This document shows positions 1-5,815 of a stretch of DNA of 45,416 nt, piece after piece; the first letter of the stretch is position 1; each line of letters begins with the position of its first letter. This stretch comes from Lachnospiraceae bacterium (lineage in GTDB: Bacteria > Bacillota > Clostridia > Lachnospirales > Lachnospiraceae). A program made the position numbers and the translations under genes. The notes under the pieces were generated by a model. It was not told the origin of the DNA. It worked only from the letters and a program-made list of their open reading frames with translations, and did not search any database. The stretch lies in NCBI GenBank assembly GCA_030531165.1, contig JAUNOI010000010.1, positions 1-45,416 on the forward strand, in the 5' to 3' direction.

Positions 1-32
1 GCAACAAAAAATGCCGTAATTATGCGGCTTAT

Positions 33-58
33 GGCGTTTTGCAAACGCCTATTTTTTT
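33..58 (+). terminator. Rho-independent terminator of an upstream gene
   Basis: A 7-bp GC-containing stem (33-39 with 43-49, three-base loop) is followed by a T run at 52-58. It points along the plus strand and would end transcription of a gene lying outside the window, just before the MATE gene. Confidence 0.7.
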
Positions 59-83
59 ATAATATAAGAAAGGAGAAATTGCA

Positions 84-1430
84 ATGAAAGAAAAGGGGAT
101 TCAAGGAGAAAATAAAATGGGAGTCATGCCTGTTCCGCAACTGGTTATTTCTATGTCATTCCCGATCATGATTTCCATGTTAGTACAATCGCTTTATAAT
201 ATAGTAGATAGTATTTTTGTGGCAAAAATAAGTGAGGAGGCATTGACCGCTACTTCTATCGCTTATTCTGCACAGATGTTACAAATTGCAGTTGCCGTTG
301 GTACAGGGGTTGGTGTGAACTCTTTGGTTTCACGAAGACTTGGAGCAAAACAGTTTGATAAAGCCAATGAAGCTGCTACAACAGGATTACTGTTAACGCT
401 TTTCAGTTCCATTGTTTTTATCATATGGGGAATTTGGGGAACCAGGGCATTTGTGCAGATGTTTACCGATGATCAGCAAGTATTAGATTTCGCAATTTCT
501 TATTTGAGAATTTGTCAGATTTTCAGTACAGGAATTTTTCTGGGAACGTTAACGCAGCGTTTGCTACAGGCAACCGGACGTACCGTTTTAAGCATGCTTG
601 CACAGATGGCAGGGGCAATTGTGAATATTATTCTTGATCCGATTATGATTTTTGGATTAGGCGGATTTCCTGAAATGGGAATAACAGGAGCTGCGATCGC
701 AACCGTATTGGGACAATGGACATCAGCGATCCTTGGATTGATTTTAAATTATGTACAGAATCGAGAAATTCGGTTTGTTTGGAAAGGATTTCGCTTCCCA
801 AAAGATACGATCATAGCAATTTATAAAGTAGGGGCACCGACAATTTTTATGCAGGCATTTGGCAGCATTATGGTTGCGGTAATGAATAAAATTCTGATTC
901 TTTATTCCTTAACTGCAGTTGCATTCTTTGGCGTATATTTTAAACTGCAGAACTTTTTGTTTATGCCAATGAACGGTCTTGGACAAGGTTCACTTCCAAT
1001 TGCAGCATATAATTTGGGAGCCAGACAATATGATCGTATGAAAGAGACCTGTAAAATAGCGATTATGACCGGCGCAGGTATTTCTCTTATTGGAACCGCT
1101 GTGTTTCTGGTATTTCCGAAACAATTGTTACTCTTGTTTTCTGCCAGCAAAGCGATGATCGCAATCGGAGTTCCTGCTTTGAGGATCATCTCAATATCGT
1201 TTGTATTTGCTTCTGTGACCATGATTACCGGTTATTTGATTTCCGGGCTTGGAAATGGTATGGTAAACATGATTGGAACGGCACTTAGACAAATCGTAAT
1301 ATTACTTCCGGCGGTTTTGATTCTTGGATGGATGGGTGGCATTGAAATTATCTGGTATTCTTTTTGGATTTCTGAAGGATGTGCTTTTTTATTTGCCATT
1401 TATCATTTAAAGAAAAAATTGAGTTATTAA
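84..1430 (+). CDS. MATE family multidrug/Na+ efflux transporter
   Basis: An integral membrane protein of 448 residues, the usual size for the MATE family (12 membrane helices). These antiporters export cationic drugs or metabolites using a Na+ or H+ gradient. The N-terminal part has the family pattern of a proline-containing helix (SFPIMISMLVQSLYNIVDS) followed by an AYSAQM segment and a GVGVNSLVSRRLGAK loop. A second, weaker copy of the pattern occupies the C-terminal half, as expected from the internal duplication of the family. Two starts have equally good Shine-Dalgarno sites: ATG 84 (AGGAG at 71-75) and ATG 117 (AGGAG at 104-108), each with 8 bases of spacing; the longer one is given. 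It is transcribed ahead of the ribosomal block but probably separately. The substrate cannot be told from sequence. Confidence 0.9.
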   Translation: MKEKGIQGENKMGVMPVPQLVISMSFPIMISMLVQSLYNIVDSIFVAKISEEALTATSIAYSAQMLQIAVAVGTGVGVNSLVSRRLGAKQFDKANEAATTGLLLTLFSSIVFIIWGIWGTRAFVQMFTDDQQVLDFAISYLRICQIFSTGIFLGTLTQRLLQATGRTVLSMLAQMAGAIVNIILDPIMIFGLGGFPEMGITGAAIATVLGQWTSAILGLILNYVQNREIRFVWKGFRFPKDTIIAIYKVGAPTIFMQAFGSIMVAVMNKILILYSLTAVAFFGVYFKLQNFLFMPMNGLGQGSLPIAAYNLGARQYDRMKETCKIAIMTGAGISLIGTAVFLVFPKQLLLLFSASKAMIAIGVPALRIISISFVFASVTMITGYLISGLGNGMVNMIGTALRQIVILLPAVLILGWMGGIEIIWYSFWISEGCAFLFAIYHLKKKLSY

Positions 1431-1454
1431 GAGCATAGGTTTTATAAAAAAAGG

Positions 1455-1524
1455 TTGACTCCATTGCTTAATGTGTGCTATATTATTATAGCTATATTAT
1501 AGCAATGGAAGAGGTCTTTTTTTT
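1455..1524 (+). promoter_or_regulatory. Promoter-like hexamers overlapping an inverted repeat
   Basis: TTGACT (1455-1460) lies 18 bases before TATATT (1479-1484), a reasonable sigma-A promoter. The same stretch contains an 8-bp inverted repeat (1461-1468 with 1501-1508) followed eight bases later by a run of eight T at 1517-1524. It could therefore be the promoter of the rpmG-secE-nusG operon, a weak terminator for the MATE gene, or both. The intervening bases are almost all A/T. Confidence 0.45.
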
Positions 1525-1543
1525 ATGCCCAAAATTAAGACCA

Positions 1544-1589
1544 AAAAGTAAAGACAATCTTTACTTTTATGTTTGTGACTTTATATGAT
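1544..1589 (+). promoter_or_regulatory. AT-rich leader hairpin and second promoter candidate before rpmG
   Basis: A perfect 11-bp stem (1544-1554 with 1558-1568, three-base loop) made mostly of A-T pairs lies in the leader of rpmG. Its 3' arm contains TTTACT (1560-1565), which with TATGAT (1584-1589) forms a second possible promoter with an 18-base spacer. No strong T run follows directly, so a terminator is less likely. This and the preceding entry cover the 204-base gap between the MATE gene and rpmG. Confidence 0.35.
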
Positions 1590-1634
1590 AGATAAGGTCA
1601 TTGCACTGAAAAATGAGTAATGGAGGTGGAAGTT

Positions 1635-1784
1635 GTGCGCACAAGAATCACATTGGCATGTACAGAATGTAAACAGCGTAACTACAATATGACAAAGGAT
1701 AAAAAAGTTCATCCTGAACGAATGGAAACAAAAAAATATTGTAGATTTTGCAAAAAACATACTATGCATAAAGAGACAAAGTAG
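1635..1784 (+). CDS. rpmG: 50S ribosomal protein L33
   Basis: A 49-residue protein starting at GTG, preceded by GGAGGTGG at 1622-1629. It has the L33 pattern [17 protein letters not shown] near the N-terminus and two CxxC pairs (Cys9/Cys12 and Cys36/Cys39), so it is the zinc-ribbon (C+) form, expected to bind one zinc ion and to sit in the large ribosomal subunit near the E site. L33 directly before secE and nusG is the standard firmicute arrangement, and secE begins 28 bases after its stop. The GTG start and small size make it easy to miss. Confidence 0.95.
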   Translation: MRTRITLACTECKQRNYNMTKDKKVHPERMETKKYCRFCKKHTMHKETK

Positions 1785-1812
1785 TCAGTCGATTTTTTGA
1801 AGAGGTGAAGGA

Positions 1813-2031
1813 ATGGCAAAATCTAATAAAAATAATAAGCCAGGAATTTTCAAACGTATTGCCGGATGGTGCGGCGGTTTGAAAGCCGAATTCCAAAAAA
1901 TTATCTGGCCTGACAAAGAAAAAATCTACAGGGAAACAGTTACTGTTGTAACTGCAACGATATGTCTTGGAGTAGTCATTGCTTTATTTGATATGGTACT
2001 ACAATATGGCATGAAACTACTCATCGGTTAG
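1813..2031 (+). CDS. secE: Preprotein translocase subunit SecE
   Basis: Encodes the small essential clamp subunit of the SecYEG translocon, which holds SecY together in the cytoplasmic membrane. The 72-residue protein has a basic cytoplasmic N-terminus, the conserved amphipathic stretch around residues 18-38 (WCGGLKAEFQKIIWPDKE, including the WP pair), and one C-terminal membrane helix at about residues 44-68. A Shine-Dalgarno (GAGGTGAAGG) ends just before the ATG. It lies between rpmG and nusG, with 17 bases to nusG, and is probably co-transcribed with both. Confidence 0.96.
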   Translation: MAKSNKNNKPGIFKRIAGWCGGLKAEFQKIIWPDKEKIYRETVTVVTATICLGVVIALFDMVLQYGMKLLIG

Positions 2032-2048
2032 AAGGCAAAGGTGATCAT

Positions 2049-2579
2049 ATGGCAGAAACAAATTGGTATGTAGTTCATACTTATTCAGGTTATGAGAACA
2101 AAGTAAAAGCCAATATTGAGAAAACAATTGAAAATCGTAAATTACAGGATGAGATCTTAGAGGTTCGTGTGCCATTACAGGAAGCGACTGAAATTAAAAA
2201 TGGCGTGAAAAAACAGGTTTCTAAAAAGATGTTTCCTGGATATGTTTTGATCAATATGGTAATGAATGATGATACTTGGTACGTTGTTCGTAATACAAGA
2301 GGCGTTACAGGCTTTGTTGGCCCAGGATCAAAACCAGTACCATTGACAGAAGCAGAGATGCGTCCGCTTGGAATCATAGAAGAAGAGAAGGAAGCCCCTA
2401 TTAATATCGATGTTGAAGTAGGGGATGAAGTCGTTGTTACTTCCGGTGCATGGGAAGGCACGGCAAGTATGGTGAAAGCGATCAATATGAATAAGCAGAC
2501 AGTAACCATTGAAGTAGAGATGTTTGGACGAGCTACTTCTGTAGAAATCGGATTCTTAGATATTAAGAAAAGTAACTAA
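2049..2579 (+). CDS. nusG: Transcription termination/antitermination protein NusG
   Basis: A 176-residue NusG of standard length. It binds the clamp of RNA polymerase and modulates pausing, elongation and coupling with the ribosome. The N-terminal NGN domain starts with NWYVVHTYSGYENKVK and contains MFPGYVLINM and the VRNTRGVTGFVG segment. The C-terminal KOW domain starts at about residue 125 with VGDEVVVTSGAWEGT. AAGGTGATC just before the ATG serves as ribosome-binding site. It is the last gene before the rplK leader. Confidence 0.97.
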   Translation: MAETNWYVVHTYSGYENKVKANIEKTIENRKLQDEILEVRVPLQEATEIKNGVKKQVSKKMFPGYVLINMVMNDDTWYVVRNTRGVTGFVGPGSKPVPLTEAEMRPLGIIEEEKEAPINIDVEVGDEVVVTSGAWEGTASMVKAINMNKQTVTIEVEMFGRATSVEIGFLDIKKSN

Positions 2580-2586
2580 TAGAATT

Positions 2587-2647
2587 GCCTGCATCTGATA
2601 AGGATGAGAGATACAGGCAGTGGGAGGGACATCCCCGCAAATACCAC
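2587..2647 (+). promoter_or_regulatory. rplK leader with L1-binding-site-like hairpin
   Basis: Two hairpins precede rplK. The first pairs GCCTG (2587-2591) with CAGGC (2614-2618). The second (2620-2647) has outer GTGG/CCAC arms, an inner GGGA/TCCC stem and an asymmetric internal loop, ending 6 bases before AGGAGG. The same pattern precedes rplA at 3283-3310. Ribosomal protein L1 is known to repress its own operon by binding an mRNA structure that mimics its 23S rRNA site, and the shape fits that role. The assignment is an inference from shape, duplication and position. Confidence 0.5.
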
Positions 2648-2669
2648 AATAATCAGGAGGTGCGCTATC

Positions 2670-3095
2670 ATGGCGAAGAAAGTAACAGGTTATATTAAAT
2701 TACAGATCCCTGCAGGAAAGGCAACACCTGCTCCACCGGTTGGTCCAGCACTTGGTCAGCATGGTGTAAATATCGTACAGTTCACAAAAGAATTTAATGC
2801 TAGAACAGCTGATAAAGGTGATATGATTATCCCGGTTGTTATTACAGTATATCAGGATAGAAGTTTCAGTTTCATCACAAAAACTCCACCAGCAGCTGTA
2901 TTGATCAAGAAAGCATGTAAAATTCAGTCAGGATCTGGTACACCAAACAGAGTAAAAGTAGCTACTATTTCTAAAGAAGATGTACAGAAAATTGCAGAAT
3001 TAAAAATGCCTGATTTAAACGCAGGAAGCTTAGAAGCTGCTATGAGCATGATCGCAGGAACAGCTCGAAGCATGGGCGTTACGGTTGAAGAATAG
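2670..3095 (+). CDS. rplK: 50S ribosomal protein L11
   Basis: A 141-residue L11 of standard length. It binds the GTPase-associated region of 23S rRNA with the L10/L12 stalk, and its N-terminal domain contacts elongation factors. The sequence begins [20 protein letters not shown] and contains the proline-rich [16 protein letters not shown] loop (residues about 20-36) and the RNA-binding C-terminal domain with [13 protein letters not shown]. The start is fixed by AGGAGG at 2656-2661, 8 bases before the ATG. An open frame continues upstream to 2604, but that part matches no L11 and crosses the leader hairpin. It is separated from rplA by an unusually long 230-base gap. Confidence 0.97.
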   Translation: MAKKVTGYIKLQIPAGKATPAPPVGPALGQHGVNIVQFTKEFNARTADKGDMIIPVVITVYQDRSFSFITKTPPAAVLIKKACKIQSGSGTPNRVKVATISKEDVQKIAELKMPDLNAGSLEAAMSMIAGTARSMGVTVEE

Positions 3096-3102
3096 GCATT
3101 GA

Positions 3103-3145
3103 GCACTTAATGAAGCCGAGCGAAAGCGAAGGATGAATTTAGTGC
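3103..3145 (+). repeat. Tandem-GA hairpin repeat, copy A
   Basis: An imperfect palindrome with arms GCACT (3103-3107) and AGTGC (3141-3145). Folding inward gives two places where G-A faces A-G (3112-3113 with 3135-3136; 3118-3119 with 3128-3129), capped by a GC/GC stem with a GAAA loop (3122-3125). Bases 3105-3142 recur at 3222-3259 with a single difference. It begins 8 bases after the rplK stop. Confidence 0.6.
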
Positions 3146-3161
3146 GAAAGCCCTTCCTGAG

Positions 3162-3194
3162 ACTCAACGAAAATGAACGAAGTGAAAATTGAGT
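3162..3194 (+). repeat. Tandem-GA hairpin repeat, copy B (variant)
   Basis: Arms ACTCAA (3162-3167) and TTGAGT (3189-3194) enclose an inner hairpin whose core is again GA, a two-pair stem, a three-base GAA loop, the stem return, and GA (3175-3176 facing 3184-3185). The outer arms differ completely from copies A and C but the architecture is the same, so it looks like a sequence-divergent member of the same family. Confidence 0.45.
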
Positions 3195-3221
3195 GTTAGT
3201 CGAATGGAAGATACCGAAAGG

Positions 3222-3259
3222 ACTTAATGAAGCCGAGCGTAAGCGAAGGATGAATTTAG
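3222..3259 (+). repeat. Tandem-GA hairpin repeat, copy C
   Basis: A 38-base direct repeat of 3105-3142, differing only in the loop (GTAA at 3239-3242 instead of GAAA). Both loops are GNRA tetraloops, so the change keeps the hairpin type. The copy lies 24 bases upstream of the rplA leader hairpin. Confidence 0.6.
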
Positions 3260-3282
3260 AGATATTGAATAGCTTATAACAA

Positions 3283-3310
3283 GTGGGAGGGTAGCTCCCG
3301 ATAAGACCAC
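3283..3310 (+). promoter_or_regulatory. rplA leader, L1-binding-site-like hairpin
   Basis: GTGG (3283-3286) pairs with CCAC (3307-3310) around an inner GGGAG/CTCCC stem and an asymmetric loop containing GATAAGA. AGGAGG follows directly at 3311-3316. The fold and loop position resemble the hairpin before rplK, consistent with a second site for translational feedback by L1, the product of the gene it precedes. It is not experimentally supported here. Confidence 0.5.
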
Positions 3311-3325
3311 AGGAGGAATTTTAAA

Positions 3326-4018
3326 ATGAAAAAAGGTAAAAGATATGCAGAAGCTGCAAAATTAGTAGATAGAGCAGCTACTTATGACGTGGCAGAAGCA
3401 ATTGATTTAGTTAAAAAATCTGCAAGTGCAAAGTTCGATGAAACAATCGAAGCACATATTCGATTAGGTGTTGACGGACGTCACGCTGATCAGCAGGTTC
3501 GTGGTGCGGTAGTATTGCCACACGGAACAGGTAAATCTGTAAAAGTTTTAGTATTTGCAAAAGGACCAAAAGCTGATGAAGCTGAAGCAGCCGGAGCAGA
3601 ATACGTAGGAGCAGAAGAATTATTACCAAGAATCCAGAAAGATGGATGGTTAGATTTTGATGTAGTTGTAGCTACACCGGATATGATGAGCGTTGTAGGA
3701 CGTTTAGGACGTATCCTTGGACCAAAAGGTTTAATGCCAAACCCTAAAGCCGGAACAGTTACGATGGATGTAACAAAAGCCATCAAAGATATCAAAGCTG
3801 GTAAAATCGAATATAGATTAGACAAGACAAATATTATTCATGTGCCAATTGGAAAAGCTTCTTTCACAGAAGAACAGTTAGCAGACAACTTCCAGACTTT
3901 AATAGATGCAATCAATAAGGCTAAACCAGCAGCTGCAAAAGGTCAGTATTTAAGAAGTGTAACAATTACTTCTACAATGGGACCTGGAATCAAATTAAAT
4001 ACAACTAAGTTGGCTTAA
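3326..4018 (+). CDS. rplA: 50S ribosomal protein L1
   Basis: A 230-residue L1 of normal size. It forms the mobile L1 stalk on 23S rRNA that helps release E-site tRNA, and in many bacteria it is also a translational repressor of its own mRNA. Visible motifs are [17 protein letters not shown] at the start, the [12 protein letters not shown] loop, and the family signature [20 protein letters not shown] followed by [27 protein letters not shown] at 3311-3316 sets the ATG with 9-base spacing. The gene ends in a strong terminator 15 bases downstream. Confidence 0.97.
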   Translation: MKKGKRYAEAAKLVDRAATYDVAEAIDLVKKSASAKFDETIEAHIRLGVDGRHADQQVRGAVVLPHGTGKSVKVLVFAKGPKADEAEAAGAEYVGAEELLPRIQKDGWLDFDVVVATPDMMSVVGRLGRILGPKGLMPNPKAGTVTMDVTKAIKDIKAGKIEYRLDKTNIIHVPIGKASFTEEQLADNFQTLIDAINKAKPAAAKGQYLRSVTITSTMGPGIKLNTTKLA

Positions 4019-4032
4019 TCTTAATAATAAGG

Positions 4033-4064
4033 GCTTGCTACAGGGCATGTAGCAAGCTTTTTTT
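4033..4064 (+). terminator. Terminator after rplA
   Basis: A perfect 8-bp stem (4033-4040 with 4050-4057) with a 9-base loop is followed directly by seven T (4058-4064). It separates rplK-rplA from the rplJ-rplL transcript. Confidence 0.9.
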
Positions 4065-4205
4065 ACGCAAAGGCACAAGGCAAGCGGAAACGACCCAGGT
4101 CGCCTTCTCTTACCACGGGCGGTAATTCACCTTGTGCTCGCATTTACATTTGCCGCCGCACGCGAACCGATGAAACTCGCAGAGCATGTTTCATCCGGTT
4201 CTTAA
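4065..4205 (-). repeat. Dispersed structured repeat, copy 1 (long form)
   Basis: Read on the minus strand, this non-coding stretch is similar to plus-strand 17172-17275, downstream of glgA. Similarity covers the first ~60 bases (hairpin plus a GGCAAATG segment) and the last ~27 bases (containing GCTTGCC). This copy has about 40 extra bases between those blocks, with short local hairpins (for example CGACC 4091-4095 with GGTCG 4098-4102). The main hairpin pairs GATGAAAC (4169-4176) with GTTTCATC (4188-4195) and continues as AACC/GGTT after one bulged base. GCACAAGG (4073-4080) is also complementary to 4130-4137. It fills the gap between the rplA terminator and the next gene. Confidence 0.65.
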
Positions 4206-4228
4206 ATAACAAAAAGAGGAAGATGGAA

Positions 4229-4462
4229 ATGAAAATGAATCCAATGCAATTAATGAAAATAAAGAAGATGTGGGATGAGTTTACAGCCCGACATCCAAAA
4301 TTTCCGATGTTTTTAAAGGATGTACTTCAGAGAGGAATTCAGGAAAATACTGTTTTGGAGATGAAAGTTATCTCGCCGGAAGGGAAGGAATCGGTTACCA
4401 ATATAAAAATCAGAAAAGAAGACATGGAACTATTCCGGGAACTTCAGAAAATGAGAAAATAG
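4229..4462 (+). CDS. Small conserved-looking protein of unknown function
   Basis: A basic 77-residue protein that I do not recognise. It starts MKMNPMQLMKIKKMWDEF, has a central helix-forming stretch (HPKFPMFLKDVLQRGIQE), a short beta-like segment (VLEMKVISPEGKE) and a charged C-terminus ending LFRELQKMRK. No membrane segment, signal peptide or cysteine is present. ATG 4223 is in frame, but AGAGGA (4215-4220) is only 2 bases from it and 8 bases from ATG 4229, so the latter is chosen; ATG 4235 is a further option. It sits between rplA and the L10 leader and has no clear promoter of its own. The ribosomal setting is suggestive, but no function is claimed. Confidence 0.6.
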   Translation: MKMNPMQLMKIKKMWDEFTARHPKFPMFLKDVLQRGIQENTVLEMKVISPEGKESVTNIKIRKEDMELFRELQKMRK

Positions 4463-4465
4463 TTA

Positions 4466-4494
4466 TTGACAAATAAAAATATATATGATATTGT
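4466..4494 (+). promoter_or_regulatory. Promoter of rplJ-rplL
   Basis: A perfect TTGACA (4466-4471) is followed 17 bases later by TATTGT (4489-4494). Transcription would begin near 4501, exactly where the L10 leader structure starts. Confidence 0.75.
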
Positions 4495-4500
4495 ATCAAA

Positions 4501-4615
4501 GTAAGACTGCCGAAGACAGTAGGTGCGTAAGCGTAACGTAGATCAACCTACCGAGGATATTAAGTTTTTAGGATGATTAATGTCACTCTCTGTCTGCGGA
4601 TAGGGAGTTTTTTAT
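4501..4615 (+). promoter_or_regulatory. L10 leader (ribosomal protein L10/L12 autoregulatory mRNA)
   Basis: The leader has the conserved core CTGCCGAAGACAGTAGG (4507-4523) paired later with CCTACCGAGG (4547-4556), as in the firmicute L10 leader family. In the known mechanism, the L10(L12)4 complex binds this RNA and favours formation of a downstream terminator. A matching terminator hairpin lies at 4586-4613. Position directly before rplJ supports the call. Confidence 0.88.
4586..4613 (+). terminator. Attenuator in the L10 leader
   Basis: An 8-bp stem including G-U pairs (4586-4593 with 4600-4607) has the loop CTGCGG and is followed by six T (4608-4613). It lies 58 bases before the rplJ start codon and is the expected regulated terminator of the leader. 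Confidence 0.82.
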
Positions 4616-4670
4616 ATATCCCAAAAGGCGGCACTACACGTAAAATAATACAAGGAGGTGCACCAGACAA

Positions 4671-5177
4671 ATGGCAAAAGTAGAATTAAAACAGCCTGTT
4701 GTTGAAGAAATCAAAGAACTTTTAAACGGAGCTGCTTCAGCCGTATTAGTTGAATACCGTGGAATTACAGTAGAAGAAGATACTAATTTACGTAAAGAAT
4801 TCCGTGAAGCAGGTATCACATATAAAGTATACAAAAATACTATGATCCGTTTTGCAGTTCAGGGAACTGAATTCGAACCATTGACAGCTGATTTAGAAGG
4901 ACCAACAGCTATCGCTGTATCAAAAGATGATGCAACTGCTCCAGCAAGAATTGCTGCGAAGTATGCAAAACAGGTAAAACCTTTCGAATTAAAATCAGGT
5001 GTTATTGAAGGAACATATTACGATAAGGATGGTATTCAGGTTATCGCAACAATCCCTTCAAGAGAAGAATTACTTTCCAAATTACTTGGAAGTATCCAGT
5101 CACCTATCGCTAACTTTGCTCGCGTGATCAAACAGATCGCAGAAGCTCAGGAAGGCGGAGCTGCTGAAGAAGCATAA
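4671..5177 (+). CDS. rplJ: 50S ribosomal protein L10
   Basis: A 168-residue L10, which anchors L7/L12 dimers on 23S rRNA to form the stalk and represses its own mRNA through the upstream leader. The N-terminal rRNA-binding domain carries AASAVLVEYRGITVEE and LRKEFREAGITYKVYKNTMI. The helical C-terminal tail (QSPIANFARVIKQIAEAQ) is the L12-binding region. The Shine-Dalgarno AAGGAGGTG at 4651-4659 is rather far from the ATG (about 12 bases), and no closer start exists. The gene is followed 84 bases later by rplL, with two small hairpins in between. Confidence 0.97.
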   Translation: MAKVELKQPVVEEIKELLNGAASAVLVEYRGITVEEDTNLRKEFREAGITYKVYKNTMIRFAVQGTEFEPLTADLEGPTAIAVSKDDATAPARIAAKYAKQVKPFELKSGVIEGTYYDKDGIQVIATIPSREELLSKLLGSIQSPIANFARVIKQIAEAQEGGAAEEA

Positions 5178-5261
5178 TATAAAAATGACTTGAACCGACA
5201 GGGTTCGATATCTTGTTGAGAGGAATCTCAGAAAAATTAGAATTAATGGAGGAAAATAATA

Positions 5262-5624
5262 ATGACAACTCAGGAAATCATTGAAGTTATTAAAGGTTTA
5301 TCAGTATTAGAATTAAATGACTTAGTAAAAGCATGTGAAGAAGAATTTGGTGTATCTGCAGCAGCAGGTGTTGTAGTAGCAGCAGCTGGCGGAGCTGAAG
5401 CAGCAGAAGAAAAGACAGAATTCGATGTTGAATTAACAGAAATCGGTTCTGCAAAAGTTAAAGTTATCAAAGCTGTTCGTGAAATCACAGGTTTAGGCTT
5501 AAAAGAAGCAAAAGCTGTTGTTGATGGAGCTCCTAAAGTGGTTAAAGAAGCTGTATCTAAAGAAGAAGCTGAAGAAATCAAAACAAAACTTGAAGAACAG
5601 GGAGCTAAAGTTACAATTAAATAA
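5262..5624 (+). CDS. rplL: 50S ribosomal protein L7/L12
   Basis: The 120-residue acidic stalk protein that recruits translational GTPases; present as dimers bound to L10. The N-terminal dimerisation helices ([21 protein letters not shown]) are followed by the alanine-rich hinge ([18 protein letters not shown], about residues 34-51). The factor-binding C-terminal domain contains [20 protein letters not shown] and ends GAKVTIK. GGAGG before the ATG is the ribosome-binding site. Terminators follow immediately; rpoB, the usual next gene, is absent. Confidence 0.98.
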   Translation: MTTQEIIEVIKGLSVLELNDLVKACEEEFGVSAAAGVVVAAAGGAEAAEEKTEFDVELTEIGSAKVKVIKAVREITGLGLKEAKAVVDGAPKVVKEAVSKEEAEEIKTKLEEQGAKVTIK

Positions 5625-5655
5625 TAGCACGATTCGTTCATTATGGAATACTAAG

Positions 5656-5684
5656 ACGCACTGGAGCTTCCAGTGCGTTTTTTT
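5656..5684 (+). terminator. Strong terminator after rplL
   Basis: A perfect 10-bp stem (5656-5665 with 5669-5678) with a three-base loop runs into a tract of seven T. It ends the rplJ-rplL transcript. Confidence 0.93.
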
Positions 5685-5712
5685 CATATCAAAATATAAA
5701 ATGAATGATAGA

Positions 5713-5754
5713 AATCCTTTCCGATTTGCCGGAAGGGATTTTTTCTTTTTTTTA
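5713..5754 (+). terminator. Second terminator after rplL
   Basis: A 10-bp stem with one G-U pair (5713-5722 with 5731-5740) is followed by a long T-rich tract interrupted by one C. Together with 5656-5684 it forms a double block insulating the ribosomal genes from the sugar operon. Its T tract overlaps the -35 region of the next promoter. Confidence 0.85.
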
Positions 5755-5779
5755 TAAAAGAAATGTACTATGTTATAAT
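5751..5779 (+). promoter_or_regulatory. Promoter of the PRD regulator gene
   Basis: TTTATA (5751-5756), a 17-base spacer and a perfect TATAAT (5774-5779) preceded by TG at the extended -10 position (5771-5772). It is 37 bases upstream of the regulator start codon. Confidence 0.7.
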
Positions 5780-5815
5780 AGAACATATATGGGGATTGCG
5801 AACAAGGAGGAGGAC

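Noticed and set aside
2604..2669. N-terminal extension of rplK to ATG 2604
   Set aside because: It would translate the leader hairpin and matches no L11; AGGAGG at 2656-2661 fixes the start at 2670.
5270..5641. Long minus-strand frame opposite rplL, and similar frames opposite rplK, nusG, gatC and ftsH
   Set aside because: These are antisense shadows of strongly recognisable genes; none has a ribosome-binding site or family-like sequence.
5705..5815. Upstream extension of the PRD regulator
   Set aside because: The extension runs through the T tract of a terminator and the promoter; AAGGAGGAGG points to ATG 5816.
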